From NCBI GenBank assembly GCA_963729695.1, contig CAVSOT010000011.1, positions 124,001 through 188,000 on the forward strand: DNA of 64,000 bases. Reading direction: 5' to 3'. The position numbers were made by a program, and so were the translations under genes. The notes below the pieces were generated by a model. That model saw only the letters and a list, made by a program, of their open reading frames with translations, was not told the origin of the DNA and made no database searches. Below are positions 9,520 through 17,795 of the stretch, piece after piece (within the stretch, counting starts at the first letter, position 1; the number at the start of each line of letters is the position of its first letter). The DNA comes from PALSA-693 sp963729695. Lineage in GTDB: Bacteria > Actinomycetota > Acidimicrobiia > Acidimicrobiales > Palsa-688.

Positions 9520-9954
9520 CTACGCTTCGTGCTCGCGGTCGATGAACCGGGCAAGGATGTCACGGCGTAGTTCCTCAGCCTCGGAGGACTGTGTGGGTTG
9601 CCCGCGCCAGCGGGAGTCGCGAAAGATAACGAGTACTCTCGCCCCTTCTGGCCCGGCCACGAGAGGGCCGTAGGCCGTGCCCGCCTTGACAATACGAACG
9701 TCTCCAGCTTGATGCAGCCGACGCCCAACGTATTGGGCTCCTTCGAGGATCACCTCGGCGTAGTCGGTCTGGTGAGAATGGACAGGTATTCGGCCATTGG
9801 GGGGGAACGACATCATGAGCAGCAGCGGGCTGTCTGGATCGTCCTCCTCGCCGACGCGGACGCTGGACACGCGGCTGCCGTCCGGCAGTTCGACGAATCC
9901 CAGCCGTGCCCAGGACGTGGATCGCTGCCAGTGTCGTGGCGGCCGCGCCCGCAT
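9520..9954 (-). CDS. Cupin domain protein
   Basis: 144-aa single-domain cupin. The segment IPVHSHQTDYAEVILEGAQ supplies a metal-ligand motif (two His, a Glu) and DVRIVKAGTAYGPLVAG gives the second conserved strand block. It starts six bases after the stop of the 366-aa gene, at the end of the UGSC operon, so it is probably co-transcribed. Cupins in such settings are often dioxygenases, isomerases or ligand-sensing subunits; nothing here fixes the substrate. No strong ribosome-binding site is visible before the ATG, consistent with translational coupling. Confidence 0.75.
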   Translation of the reverse strand: MRARPPRHWQRSTSWARLGFVELPDGSRVSSVRVGEEDDPDSPLLLMMSFPPNGRIPVHSHQTDYAEVILEGAQYVGRRLHQAGDVRIVKAGTAYGPLVAGPEGARVLVIFRDSRWRGQPTQSSEAEELRRDILARFIDREHEA

Positions 9955-9960
9955 GGAGGG

Positions 9961-11061
9961 TTATCTCGGCAACCGGATTTGGCGGGTTACAAACGTGCTC
10001 CCGTAGTTTCCCCAGCCCTGACAGTAGGCGCCCCACCAGCCGTTGTCGGCCCCGGTAACGAGGACACGAACGTGTTCGGGAGACTGGAACAGCGGGACGC
10101 TGTCGTCGTCGTCGAGCTCCTCCAACTTTGCTCGGACGTCCGCCAGCGTGACGTGGCCCCAGTAGATCATGCTCTGATCGGTGAGAGGAGGGTCCAGGGC
10201 CCCGCACTCACGGATTCGCTTCACCGACAGGCGGCAATGCTCGACGAAGTACTCCCTGACATCCTCCTTCCGGTAGCCGGCTCGGGCCAGTTCCTGCGCG
10301 GGCTTGACGGCAAGGACGATGAGCAGATCTCCGGCTGCATGGTATGCCTGGGCGGTAGTGGTGGCGAAGCCCTCGCTCAGGGTCCCGATGATCCGTCGGG
10401 CTGATCCGGGCAACGCCGCCGGAGCGGGTCCATGACAAGCGAAGATGGTAACGCAGCTGTCCTCGTCATCGAAACCGAAGTCCGTGTGGAGCTCCCGCCA
10501 GGGGCTTTGATGGCGGTTCTCACCGACGCAGTACCCGAACTTGGCCGGCTGTCCCAGGGTGGCCATGTCTGTGACCGTCGGCTTGCCGTTGCCAAGGTTC
10601 CACAAGATGAGTTTGATGGCTCGTCCGATGGCGGCGTTAGGCAGACCGTTCCCGCCGAAGGCGTTGAGCCCTACGTTGAAGTCGAGATCGTCGACTATCG
10701 GACCAGTGACGATGGCCAATGGCGCCACCGCGTTGGTAGTCGACTGGATGCCGTGGAGGTTGTAGGCGGGATCGACGAGGGCCTCGATGGCGGCGACCAC
10801 TACGGGAAGATGCGGTGGCCTGCAGCCGGCCATCACTGCTTGGATGGCGATCTGCTCGATGGTTGCAACACCATATCCGGGCGCGATTCGAGCGACCACC
10901 TGGTCGCGATCCGCTCCCAGGTATTCGATCATTTCGTTGACACGGGACTCCGTCGGCGGGGCCACCGGTAGGCCGTCCGACCACCCGCGGCGCTCGACGA
11001 GTTCGGCCCACTCCCAGTAGTCGTCGACCTCGACGACGGTGCTACGGGGCGGTGCTACCAC
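9961..11061 (-). CDS. Conserved hypothetical protein, partner of the UGSC protein
   Basis: 366 aa from a GTG at 11061 with AAGGAG nine bases upstream. It starts two bases after the UGSC-protein stop, which implies coupled translation. The N-terminus reads WEWAELVERRGWSDGLPVAPPT and later DNGWWGAYCQGWGNYGSTFV; residues 85-110 contain AIQAVMAGCRPPHLPV. Three or four cysteines are present but no CxxC pair. No signal peptide or transmembrane segment. I do not recognise a named enzyme family; from memory, proteins of this type neighbour UGSC-family genes, so it may be the catalytic or substrate-binding partner of the selenoprotein. Function unknown. Confidence 0.72.
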   Translation of the reverse strand: MVAPPRSTVVEVDDYWEWAELVERRGWSDGLPVAPPTESRVNEMIEYLGADRDQVVARIAPGYGVATIEQIAIQAVMAGCRPPHLPVVVAAIEALVDPAYNLHGIQSTTNAVAPLAIVTGPIVDDLDFNVGLNAFGGNGLPNAAIGRAIKLILWNLGNGKPTVTDMATLGQPAKFGYCVGENRHQSPWRELHTDFGFDDEDSCVTIFACHGPAPAALPGSARRIIGTLSEGFATTTAQAYHAAGDLLIVLAVKPAQELARAGYRKEDVREYFVEHCRLSVKRIRECGALDPPLTDQSMIYWGHVTLADVRAKLEELDDDDSVPLFQSPEHVRVLVTGADNGWWGAYCQGWGNYGSTFVTRQIRLPR

Positions 11062-11063
11062 TG

Positions 11064-11690
11064 TCAGTGCTCCTTGTCTTCCAGCGGAGCGATGTTACGG
11101 GTCAGCGCGGCGACGATGCCGTCGACGTGAGCTGCGACGAGCTCCGCCAGCTCGGCGTCGATGGATGGCCGCGGGGAGTCGCCGGAGGGCCGGTCCTGAG
11201 AGCTGGCGCCATGCTCGGCGTTCCCGGCCGAGAGATACGCAGGTTCTACGAAGAACGGCAACTGAGGTAGTCCCAATACCTCGGCATGCATCTTCGCGGC
11301 GGCCAGGAATCGATCCTGTACAACGGTGATGGTCGGCTTTCCGAGCCGCTCGATTTGAGTTGCGTCAATCACGGACGCAGCAGTGCACGCCCCTCAAAGA
11401 CCTTCGCCGTTTACAACGACGTCGACACGGGAGAGGAAGTCGCGCAGTTCGTCCTCTGGAACTTCTTCGGTGATGCTCGGTTTCATTTGCCAGACTGATT
11501 CTCCGATGGCGAACTGCTCGCTGAGGACCTTCTCGATCTCGCCCAGCGTCGGATAGATGGCAACACCGTTATCCTTGCGGTCACCCCAGCCGTCCAATAG
11601 GCCGACCCGTAGACCGGCCAGGCTACTGGGCCTGGGAGCGTATGCCCCCCCTGGGGGATCGAACGTGATGGCGGGCAACAATATACGCAT
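11064..11690 (-). CDS. UGSC-family probable selenoprotein with in-frame TGA (Sec99)
   Basis: Two open stretches (11690-11397 and 11393-11064) lie in the same frame, separated only by TGA at 11396-11394. Read as selenocysteine, the gene encodes 208 aa. The N-terminus (DPPGGAYAPRP, then LAGLRVGLLDGWGDRKDNG) and the block around the TGA (VVVNGEGL-U-GACTAASVIDATQIE, then GKPTITVVQDRF) match the UGSC family, in which U/C-G-S-C marks the redox site; here it is U99-G-A-C102. GGAG lies about 12 bases before the ATG. A hairpin just after the TGA resembles a bacterial SECIS. The family is thought to be redox active; substrate unknown. The alternative, two fragments or a TGC-to-TGA error, is less likely given the hairpin. 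Confidence 0.8.
11361..11379 (-). promoter_or_regulatory. SECIS-like hairpin downstream of the in-frame TGA
   Basis: Inside the UGSC gene on the minus strand, bases 11379-11374 pair perfectly with 11366-11361 (six base pairs, TGCGTC with GACGCA), closing a seven-base loop at 11373-11367 whose second base is G. The loop lies 20 bases after the TGA. A short stem with a small G-containing loop at this distance is what bacterial selenocysteine insertion elements look like. Not tested by folding software. Confidence 0.55.
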
Positions 11691-11771
11691 GGAACATGCA
11701 TCTCCTGTGGGCCAACAGTGGACGAGATAACAGGCTGTCCGCCCATCATACCAGGCGTCCCCCTTCGGTTC

Positions 11772-11900
11772 TCAGCCCAGCATCGACGTCTCCCTTTCAT
11801 TTGCCACTGCGAGACAGACCGCGCAGAGCCCACCGGCCAGATCTTCCACACCGACGACTACCAAGTGAGTGGCCTTGAACGCAGGGCAACCTCCAGTCAC
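11772..11900 (-). CDS. Possible small CxxC-containing protein (42 aa)
   Basis: A 42-codon frame starting GTG at 11900 (VTGGCPAFKATHLVVVGVED, then a stretch with CAVC and ending ETSMLG). It overlaps the divergent C-terminal tail of the amidohydrolase in another frame and ends 82 bases before the UGSC gene. The central LVVVGVEDLAGGLCAVCLAVA looks protein-like, with a CxxC pair that could bind metal or act in redox, which would fit the operon. There is no good ribosome-binding site and I recognise no family. It may be a chance frame. Confidence 0.25.
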   Translation of the reverse strand: MTGGCPAFKATHLVVVGVEDLAGGLCAVCLAVANERETSMLG

Positions 11901-12900
11901 GGAGATTCGAACACCCGCAGATCCGGTCGGGGACAGCCTTACGATGGCCGCAGGTCATCGGCTTGGCGGCCGCGATAGCTGTACCGGATATGCACATGAA
12001 TCCGGCATCCAGGTAGCAGACCTGGCGAGCAAATAGTTCCGAAGGGAGAACGCAACCTGGCCGAAGGAACCGCTCCGCGCCTCGGTCGGCAGCTTCGAGG
12101 ACAAAGGGCAGCCAACCGGTGCCGCTCTCGACAGACACGAACTTCAAATCCGGAAACCGCTCCAGCACTCCGCACATCAGCAAATCGGCGCACTGAATCC
12201 CGTTCTTGAGGTAAAGATAGACCTCCGAGTGGGCTATGCCGGCCAGAAAGTCGATGCCATCTTCGCCCGCCCCCACGTGGAAGTGAACCGGCAATCCCAG
12301 CTCCTGTGCAGTGCTGTACAAGGGATCCCAATGCGGGTCACCGAGGCGGGGCAATCCGAACCGCTGCGGCTCGCCGGTGAAGAGAAGGCCTCGCATCCCG
12401 ATATCTGCCACTCTGACAGCTTCGCGGACTGCGGCATCAACATCCCAAAACGGGAGGGCCCCAACACCGACGAGGCGATCGGGACAGTGCGCGGACCACT
12501 CCTGAAGGAAGTCGTTGTACATCTCCACGCATCTGATCTTTAGCACCTCATCAGAAACACGAAGAAAGTTTTGCGCCCCGAAGGCAGCTACGTTGGGATA
12601 AAGGACCTGAGCCCAAATGGCGTTGGCGTCCATGTACAGCAAGCGTTCCTTCGCGTCGTATGCTGCCGGATGACAATCCTCGAATGTGGCCGGGTAGTCG
12701 CGGGGAAAGGACTCCCACCCGGCGGTCGCCGTGTGACCGACGCCGATGAGGAACCTGCCCTCCATGGTCCATACGTCGCGTCCATCCTTTCGCTCCACCC
12801 TTGGTACACGGTCGGAATATTTCTTCGGCGCACGAGAGGTCCAAAGGTCGGCTGGCTCCGTGATATGAGCGTCGGCGTCGATGATCTGACTAAGCGACAT
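11797..12900 (-). CDS. Amidohydrolase-2 family protein, C-terminus degenerate
   Basis: Metal-dependent hydrolase/decarboxylase of the amidohydrolase-2 (ACMSD-like) family. Start ATG at 12900 follows GGAGGGG by five bases; 367 aa. The N-terminal metal site IIDADAHITEP, the FPRDYPATF region, LPVHFHVGAGE and the FVSVESGTGWLPFVLE block are intact. After LPSELFARQV (about residue 300) the sequence loses family similarity; the ETD(Y/F)PH block, which supplies a catalytic Asp and is intact in the paralogue at 52813, is absent in all three frames. So the last 70 or so residues have been lost or replaced, and the protein is probably inactive or altered. First gene after the binding protein in the UGSC operon. 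Confidence 0.75.
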   Translation of the reverse strand: MSLSQIIDADAHITEPADLWTSRAPKKYSDRVPRVERKDGRDVWTMEGRFLIGVGHTATAGWESFPRDYPATFEDCHPAAYDAKERLLYMDANAIWAQVLYPNVAAFGAQNFLRVSDEVLKIRCVEMYNDFLQEWSAHCPDRLVGVGALPFWDVDAAVREAVRVADIGMRGLLFTGEPQRFGLPRLGDPHWDPLYSTAQELGLPVHFHVGAGEDGIDFLAGIAHSEVYLYLKNGIQCADLLMCGVLERFPDLKFVSVESGTGWLPFVLEAADRGAERFLRPGCVLPSELFARQVCYLDAGFMCISGTAIAAAKPMTCGHRKAVPDRICGCSNLRDWRLPCVQGHSLGSRRCGRSGRWALRGLSRSGK

Positions 12901-13234
12901 GTCGGCCCCTCCATAGCGAAACAAAATACCGAGCCAACAGGAATGCGATACGACCCGGGTCCATCGAGCTACCGGCCACTGACCAATGTGGAGAGTAGCA
13001 CTCAAAATAGTCACGCCAAGGTGCCCAGGAGCCTCCCAGGCGACGAGCGACTGTAAGCGAAACTGAGGACTGTCAACTCCGCTCGACTCGATGGGTCGTC
13101 TCCGTCAGTCGATATCAAGTCAGGCGTGGCCACAGGCGATTGGCCCCGCAACATCCGATGATTATCGCCGCTTGGAGGACGATATGCGGATTAGGTCCTC
13201 GACAACAAAGAGCCTTGGGCAGAGGCCGTCACTA
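12901..13234. other. Intergenic region upstream of the amidohydrolase
   Basis: About 330 bases between the binding-protein gene and the amidohydrolase, both on the minus strand. Only the GGAGGGG ribosome site next to 12900 is recognisable. The gap is long for an operon, so the amidohydrolase may have its own promoter, but I cannot point to one. Confidence 0.35.
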
Positions 13235-14509
13235 CTACGAGGAGGACCCGCTCTGGCAGGACAGCTTGCCGTTGTTGGTCAGGCTGGGAACCGCATTCTG
13301 GATGTGGGCAGTGAACCAGCATTCGACCGGGTGAGGCTGGCCGGCTGTGAACGTCAGCGGGGGGGACCACCCCTCCAAGGTGTCGCCGTGCAGCGAGTCG
13401 AGCCCGGTGACGATCTCCGATGCGCTCGGAGCGGCAGTGGCATTCAGCCCCCCGGCCTTGACCGCGTCATCGAGCAGGATCCCCGCCGCCCAAGCCGATG
13501 GTGCTCCTTCTTGCCAGTAGTTGACGTTGTTGCGTAGGCCGGGGTAGTACTTGTCGACTGCGGTGTTCATGGTCTGAACTTCGGGGGCGTTGTCCCAGTA
13601 CGGGAGAAGGCTGTATTCGCTCCACATGTTCTTGCCGAGCCCCGGGGCCTGGCCTTGGTTGGTGCTATAACCGTAACCCTCGGTCACGTAGATCGGGTCG
13701 TAGCCTTGCCGGTTGCAGTCGGTCCCGAGTCTGATGTTCGGTATCGCCACATCGAAGACGGCAAGGGCGGTGACGTGAGCTTGTTGGGCGGCGACGCATT
13801 GCGCCGTGTAGTTCGGGGCCGTGCCGGCGATCGATGCGCTGTAGGTGACCGGAACGCCCAGCTGTTGACCGGCGCTCTTGACCAGCGAGACGAGCGCCGA
13901 GCACGTCGGTGCCTCGGCGCAGTAGATAACGCCTAGATTGGTGGCACCGGCCGCCTTGGCCGTGGCCACCACTGCATACGCCGCAGAGTTATTGGTTTGG
14001 CCGTTCGGATAGAAGTCCGGGTTCGTGTAAAACGGGACGCTCGGGAGTTGCACGCCGACTACCGGGATATTGGCCGCCTCAACCGTAGAGGCCCAGGCGC
14101 TGTCTTCGACCGAGATGTCTGCGATGGCGGCCACGTGGTCGGATACGAGAGACTGGGCGTCCGACACGGCGGTGCCCGTCACTCCGCCGTCATCCATGAC
14201 CTTCAAATCAACCGGGTGCCCGTTTATGCCGCCCGATGCGTTGACTGTGTTGACCCAGGCCTTGTACACATCCACCTGGGCGATACTCGAACTTGCGAAC
14301 ACCCCCGAGCACTCACAAATGAGACCGACCTTGATCGGCGCCCCAGTCGGCTGAGCCGCCGCCGACCCAGTCGACGACTGGCTGCTCGACGACTGGCTGC
14401 TCGACGTCGGGCTCGAAGACGTGCCCTTACTGCTCGACGAGCACCCCCCGACGGCCGCAACCGTTAGCAGCGCGCACGTGCCGACCAGAAACCTCCGGCT
14501 CTTCACCAT
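13235..14509 (-). CDS. Branched-chain amino acid-type ABC transporter substrate-binding lipoprotein
   Basis: 424-aa periplasmic-binding protein of the Leu/Ile/Val-binding (Peripla_BP_6) class. A lipoprotein signal with lipobox VGGC puts the lipidated Cys at residue 23, followed by a Ser-rich linker to about residue 55. The mature part begins PIKVGLICECSGVFASS, with YKAWVNTVNASGGINGHPVDL typical of the family. No permease or ATPase genes lie next to it, so the cognate transporter is elsewhere or the protein acts as an orphan receptor. It lies upstream of, and in the same direction as, the UGSC operon, suggesting that it captures the module's substrate (inference). Confidence 0.87.
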   Translation of the reverse strand: MVKSRRFLVGTCALLTVAAVGGCSSSSKGTSSSPTSSSQSSSSQSSTGSAAAQPTGAPIKVGLICECSGVFASSSIAQVDVYKAWVNTVNASGGINGHPVDLKVMDDGGVTGTAVSDAQSLVSDHVAAIADISVEDSAWASTVEAANIPVVGVQLPSVPFYTNPDFYPNGQTNNSAAYAVVATAKAAGATNLGVIYCAEAPTCSALVSLVKSAGQQLGVPVTYSASIAGTAPNYTAQCVAAQQAHVTALAVFDVAIPNIRLGTDCNRQGYDPIYVTEGYGYSTNQGQAPGLGKNMWSEYSLLPYWDNAPEVQTMNTAVDKYYPGLRNNVNYWQEGAPSAWAAGILLDDAVKAGGLNATAAPSASEIVTGLDSLHGDTLEGWSPPLTFTAGQPHPVECWFTAHIQNAVPSLTNNGKLSCQSGSSS

Positions 14510-15123
14510 CTGCTGACTCCCCTGCCGGTGATTCTACGCCCTACAACTATGATCGATGAAAAGGGCGTCAACAACTCGGTTGGGTTGGCGTTCCTACGGT
14601 TGACAGACTCCTCGGGGCCCATTCGCGCTGATGGGCCAGGTTCTCCGGCCCCGACGGCGCCGGGGTTATGGCCAATCTCATTGGTGGCGTCGGACCGTTC
14701 CGCCGGCGCCATCCTCGTCGTGACAACCTGAGGGTCTGGATCGGCGCCTTCCGATCACTGGAGAGGGGGGCCGCAGCCCGACCGCGGTGACACGGGTGAA
14801 CACATGACGCTCATCGACGGCCGGCCCTCACCTCGCTTGGTGTGCTCGCCCGAGCCCCATGGCCCTGCTCAGGGCACCAGCGCCGTGCTCAGGGCACCAG
14901 GGCCCTGCTCACGGCACCGGCGGATCCGCGGAGCAGCACCCGGCTGGCAGGAAGGGCCGATGGCGGCTCGAGTGGTTTACCACCGATAGTGGCGGCCGCC
15001 GCCTGTCTACAGACCCATCTGAGGAGATCTCGTGGTCAAATCGTCGTCAGCTCGTTGGGCCGCCTAAGGGGAAACTGGCCGCTCCGAAGCCTCGGTTACG
15101 GGGTCTGAGCAGCACTTTTGTAG
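14510..15123. other. Intergenic region with a 20-bp tandem repeat
   Basis: About 610 bases between the divergently placed binding-protein gene and tRNA-Ser. The only structure I see is a 20-bp tandem repeat at 14867-14918 (unit GCTCAGGGCACCAG plus six variable bases, 2.6 copies). No credible coding frame, promoter pair or RNA gene is visible. Confidence 0.4.
14867..14918. repeat. 20-bp tandem repeat, 2.6 copies
   Basis: GCTCAGGGCACCAG at 14867 and again at 14887, with a third diverged copy (GCTCACGGCACC) at 14907; period 20 bases, non-coding. Confidence 0.6.
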
Positions 15124-15208
15124 CGGAGAGGGTGGGATTTGAACCCACGGTCCCGTGAAGGACACACGATTTCCAATCGTGCCGATTCGGCCGCTCTCGC
15201 ACCCCTCC
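15124..15208 (-). tRNA. tRNA-Ser (anticodon GGA)
   Basis: Read on the minus strand: a 7-bp acceptor stem (GGAGGGG with CCTCTCC, one G-U pair), a D arm with GCGAGAGCGGCC, an anticodon stem CACGA/TCGTG enclosing TTGGAAA (anticodon GGA), a long class II variable arm, and a T arm GTGGG/CCCAC with loop TTCAAAT. The long variable arm identifies tRNA-Ser. The discriminator base is G and the 3' CCA is not encoded. The gene is 85 nt and stands alone. Confidence 0.95.
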
Positions 15209-15570
15209 GGGAATGCAGTCTCCTAGGCTATCGTGTTGGGTATTGGGGCCTGGCGCCGGGCGCGGCGGTTGGGTCCTGCGCAACGGAGCACCGTGAATCG
15301 AGTCAGGGCCTGACGGCAGCAGCTCTCAGCGGACCGCCCCGTGTGCCGCAGATCGCCTGACCGCCGCGCCCGGAACCAGGCCCCTTTTCGCCTCCCGCGG
15401 CTCCCGCTCGCCACGGTCACTGGACCCCGGCTTTCTTTCCGGAGCCGGGTCCGGCGAAACCGGCCACCACGGTTTTCGACCGCCCGAGCGCGGAGAGCAG
15501 AGCAGAGGGGCCTTCGGCGCCCGGGCGAGCCGCCCGAGGTGGACGCAGCCCTGCCGTATTCTGATTCTCT
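15209..15570. other. Intergenic region upstream of dnaX
   Basis: About 360 bases between tRNA-Ser (minus) and dnaX (plus). It should hold the dnaX promoter, but no clear -35/-10 pair or hairpin is visible to me. Long open frames here on both strands are G+C-driven shadows. Confidence 0.35.
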
Positions 15571-17793
15571 GTGGCTGATACTGACAACGCGCTCGATACC
15601 GCTCCTTATCAAGCCCTGTATCGGCGGTACCGGCCCCAGCGCTTCGCGGAGGTGCTCGGCCAGGACCACGTGACCCGAGCCCTCCGACACGCCGTCCGGG
15701 ACGGCAGGGTGGCGCATGCCTACCTCTTCAGCGGCCCGAGAGGTACCGGTAAGACGTCGACGGCTCGGATCCTTGCCATGGCCCTCAACTGCGAGAACCC
15801 GGTGGACGGCGAGCCGGACACCACGTGCCCTTCGTGCGTGGCTATCCGGCAGGGATCGTCGCTGGACGTGCAGGAGCTGGACTCGGCCACCAACCGCGGG
15901 ATCGACGAGATGCGCGACCTGCTCGGCCGGATCGCTCTGGGTTCCCCGGGGCGTTGGAAGGTGTACATCATCGACGAGGTTCATCAGATGACCTCGGCCG
16001 CGTCCAGCGCCCTCCTCAAGACGCTGGAGGAGCCCCCCGCCCACGTGATCTTCGTGCTCGCCACCACGGACCCGCAGAAAGTGCTCCCGACCATCCGTAG
16101 CCGCACCCAGCATTTCGAGTTCCACCTGCTGGGATCGGATGTGCTGGCGTCCCTTCTTCGGGATGTCAACGCCCAGGCTTCGCTCGGTGTCCCGCCTGAG
16201 GCCATCGACCTCGTGGTCCGCCGGGGTCACGGCTCGGCGCGGGACGCATTGTCCGCCCTCGATCAAGTGGCTGCCGCCGGGACCGTCGATGACGAGGGCA
16301 CCGTTCTCACCGATCTGGTCGACGCCATCGCCGACCATGACCCGGCCAAGGTGCTCCTCGAGGTGGCGACGGCGGTCACCGCCGGCCGAGATCCTCGCCG
16401 CGTTGGAGTCGATCTGATCGAGTACCTGCGCAACGGCTTCCTCGCTATCCACGCTCGGTCGCTGGTGCTGGTGGCCGACGATGCCGCCGATGAGGCGGCC
16501 GCCCAGGCCCGCCGGCTCGGCAACGCGGCCCTGGTGCGGGCGATGGAAGTGGTCGGCCAAGCCATTATCGATATGCACGACTCGGTCGACCCCCGCGTGA
16601 CCTTGGAAGTAGCGCTCGTGCGGTTGACATCCCCGGAGGTCGATGACAGCCGGGCTGCGCTCCTGGAGCGCATCGAGCGCCTCGAGCGCCTCGTGGCCTC
16701 GGGTGCGCCGACCGACCTCCCTTCCCTTCCCGCCGGGCCGGCCGCCGCCCCGGTCCAGTCGTCCGCCATTCCGGCCAACCCCGTCCCGTCTCGATCCGAA
16801 CCTCCCCCGTTGCCCCCAGGCTCGCAACCGCCGGTGAGGGCCGCCAGCGGCCAGGGCCAAGCGCCCGCCGACCCCGGCCACGCACCCGCCGACCCCGGCC
16901 ACGCACCCGCCGACCCCGGCCACGTGCCCGGCGTCGCATCGGCCCCGTCCGCCCCGTCGTCGGGCGGCCAATCGGCCCTGGGCGCCCATCGCACCCCGCG
17001 CCAGGCTCGCACCCGGCCTGGTCCTCCTGGGCCAGCGGTGGGACTACCGGCCGATCCTTCTACGCCACCGGCGGGGCAGCTGGCCGATCCTTCGGCCGCC
17101 CCGGGTCTGCCTGCCGCCGCAGCCCCTTCCCCGGAGGCGAACCCCGCTCCGGAGGCGCGCACCGCTCCTGAGGTGCACCCCGCTCCGGAGGGGCGCACGG
17201 CTTCGGAGGGGCGCACGGCTTCGGAGGCGCGCACCGCTCCGGAGGCGTACTCCTCTCCGGACGCAGACCCTTCCTCCCGCCCGGATCCTTCTCCTGCGGG
17301 TCATTCCGCCCCGTCCGGCGAGGGCCGGGGCCCCGCTCCTTCGGGGACCACTCCCGCCACGTCGGGAGGGAGCTCGCCATCCGCGTCGCTTCCCACCCGG
17401 GAAGCGCTCACTCTTGCATGGGGGGACCACGTCCTGCCCAAGCTCCGGCCTGCCGTCAAGATCTACCTGGCGACGGGGCGATTCGTGTCGGTGGACGAGT
17501 CCGCGGCCGTCTACGCCGTTCCTGACAAAGGGCTACTGGCTCGGGCCCAACCCAACCGGGCCGAAGTGGAGGCAGCCCTGGCGGCCCACTTCGGATCGCC
17601 GGTTCCGCTCCGGTTGGTCCTCGACGACGCCAGCGACGTGACCCCTCCGACTGGCCCCCCGGTCGAGGAGGACTGGGACGCCTCGGCCCCCCCGGACCTG
17701 GACGAGTTCCGCGAGCTGCAAGATGCCCCGGCGGCGGTAATGTCGCCCGAACAGCGGCTGTTGGAAGCATTCCCGGGCGCCGAGGAGGTGTAG
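15571..17793 (+). CDS. dnaX: DNA polymerase III subunit gamma/tau
   Basis: Clamp-loader ATPase of the replisome. 740 aa from GTG at 15571. N-terminal AAA+ module: Walker A GPRGTGKT at residues 55-62, zinc-binding cysteines at 74, 86 and 89 (within CPSC), DEVH Walker B at 135-138, and the arginine-finger motif SRTQHF. The lid and clamp-loader domain III follow to about residue 365. Residues 390-610 are a Pro/Ala-rich linker with in-frame repeats (ADPGHAP three times at DNA 16864-16924; then APE-RTA-like hexamers at 17140-17260), before a conserved C-terminal domain. No programmed-frameshift slip site was noticed. It forms an operon with ybaB and recR. Confidence 0.96.
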   Translation: MADTDNALDTAPYQALYRRYRPQRFAEVLGQDHVTRALRHAVRDGRVAHAYLFSGPRGTGKTSTARILAMALNCENPVDGEPDTTCPSCVAIRQGSSLDVQELDSATNRGIDEMRDLLGRIALGSPGRWKVYIIDEVHQMTSAASSALLKTLEEPPAHVIFVLATTDPQKVLPTIRSRTQHFEFHLLGSDVLASLLRDVNAQASLGVPPEAIDLVVRRGHGSARDALSALDQVAAAGTVDDEGTVLTDLVDAIADHDPAKVLLEVATAVTAGRDPRRVGVDLIEYLRNGFLAIHARSLVLVADDAADEAAAQARRLGNAALVRAMEVVGQAIIDMHDSVDPRVTLEVALVRLTSPEVDDSRAALLERIERLERLVASGAPTDLPSLPAGPAAAPVQSSAIPANPVPSRSEPPPLPPGSQPPVRAASGQGQAPADPGHAPADPGHAPADPGHVPGVASAPSAPSSGGQSALGAHRTPRQARTRPGPPGPAVGLPADPSTPPAGQLADPSAAPGLPAAAAPSPEANPAPEARTAPEVHPAPEGRTASEGRTASEARTAPEAYSSPDADPSSRPDPSPAGHSAPSGEGRGPAPSGTTPATSGGSSPSASLPTREALTLAWGDHVLPKLRPAVKIYLATGRFVSVDESAAVYAVPDKGLLARAQPNRAEVEAALAAHFGSPVPLRLVLDDASDVTPPTGPPVEEDWDASAPPDLDEFRELQDAPAAVMSPEQRLLEAFPGAEEV

Positions 17794-17795
17794 TC

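Noticed and set aside
11394..11396. Reading the UGSC TGA as a real stop giving two genes
   Set aside because: The downstream piece has no independent start or ribosome site, and the family's conserved block spans the TGA without a frame change.
11890..11925. tRNA T-arm-like GTTCGAATC
   Set aside because: The flanking bases do not pair as a T stem and there is no cloverleaf; it is a chance match.
16861..16930. Programmed -1 frameshift site in dnaX
   Set aside because: Repeats in the linker are in frame and no A-rich slippery heptamer or downstream hairpin was seen.
15223..16989. 588-codon open frame on the minus strand over dnaX
   Set aside because: It lies wholly opposite the well-supported dnaX gene and its composition (Arg/Gly/Val-rich, no motif) is that of a G+C-driven shadow.
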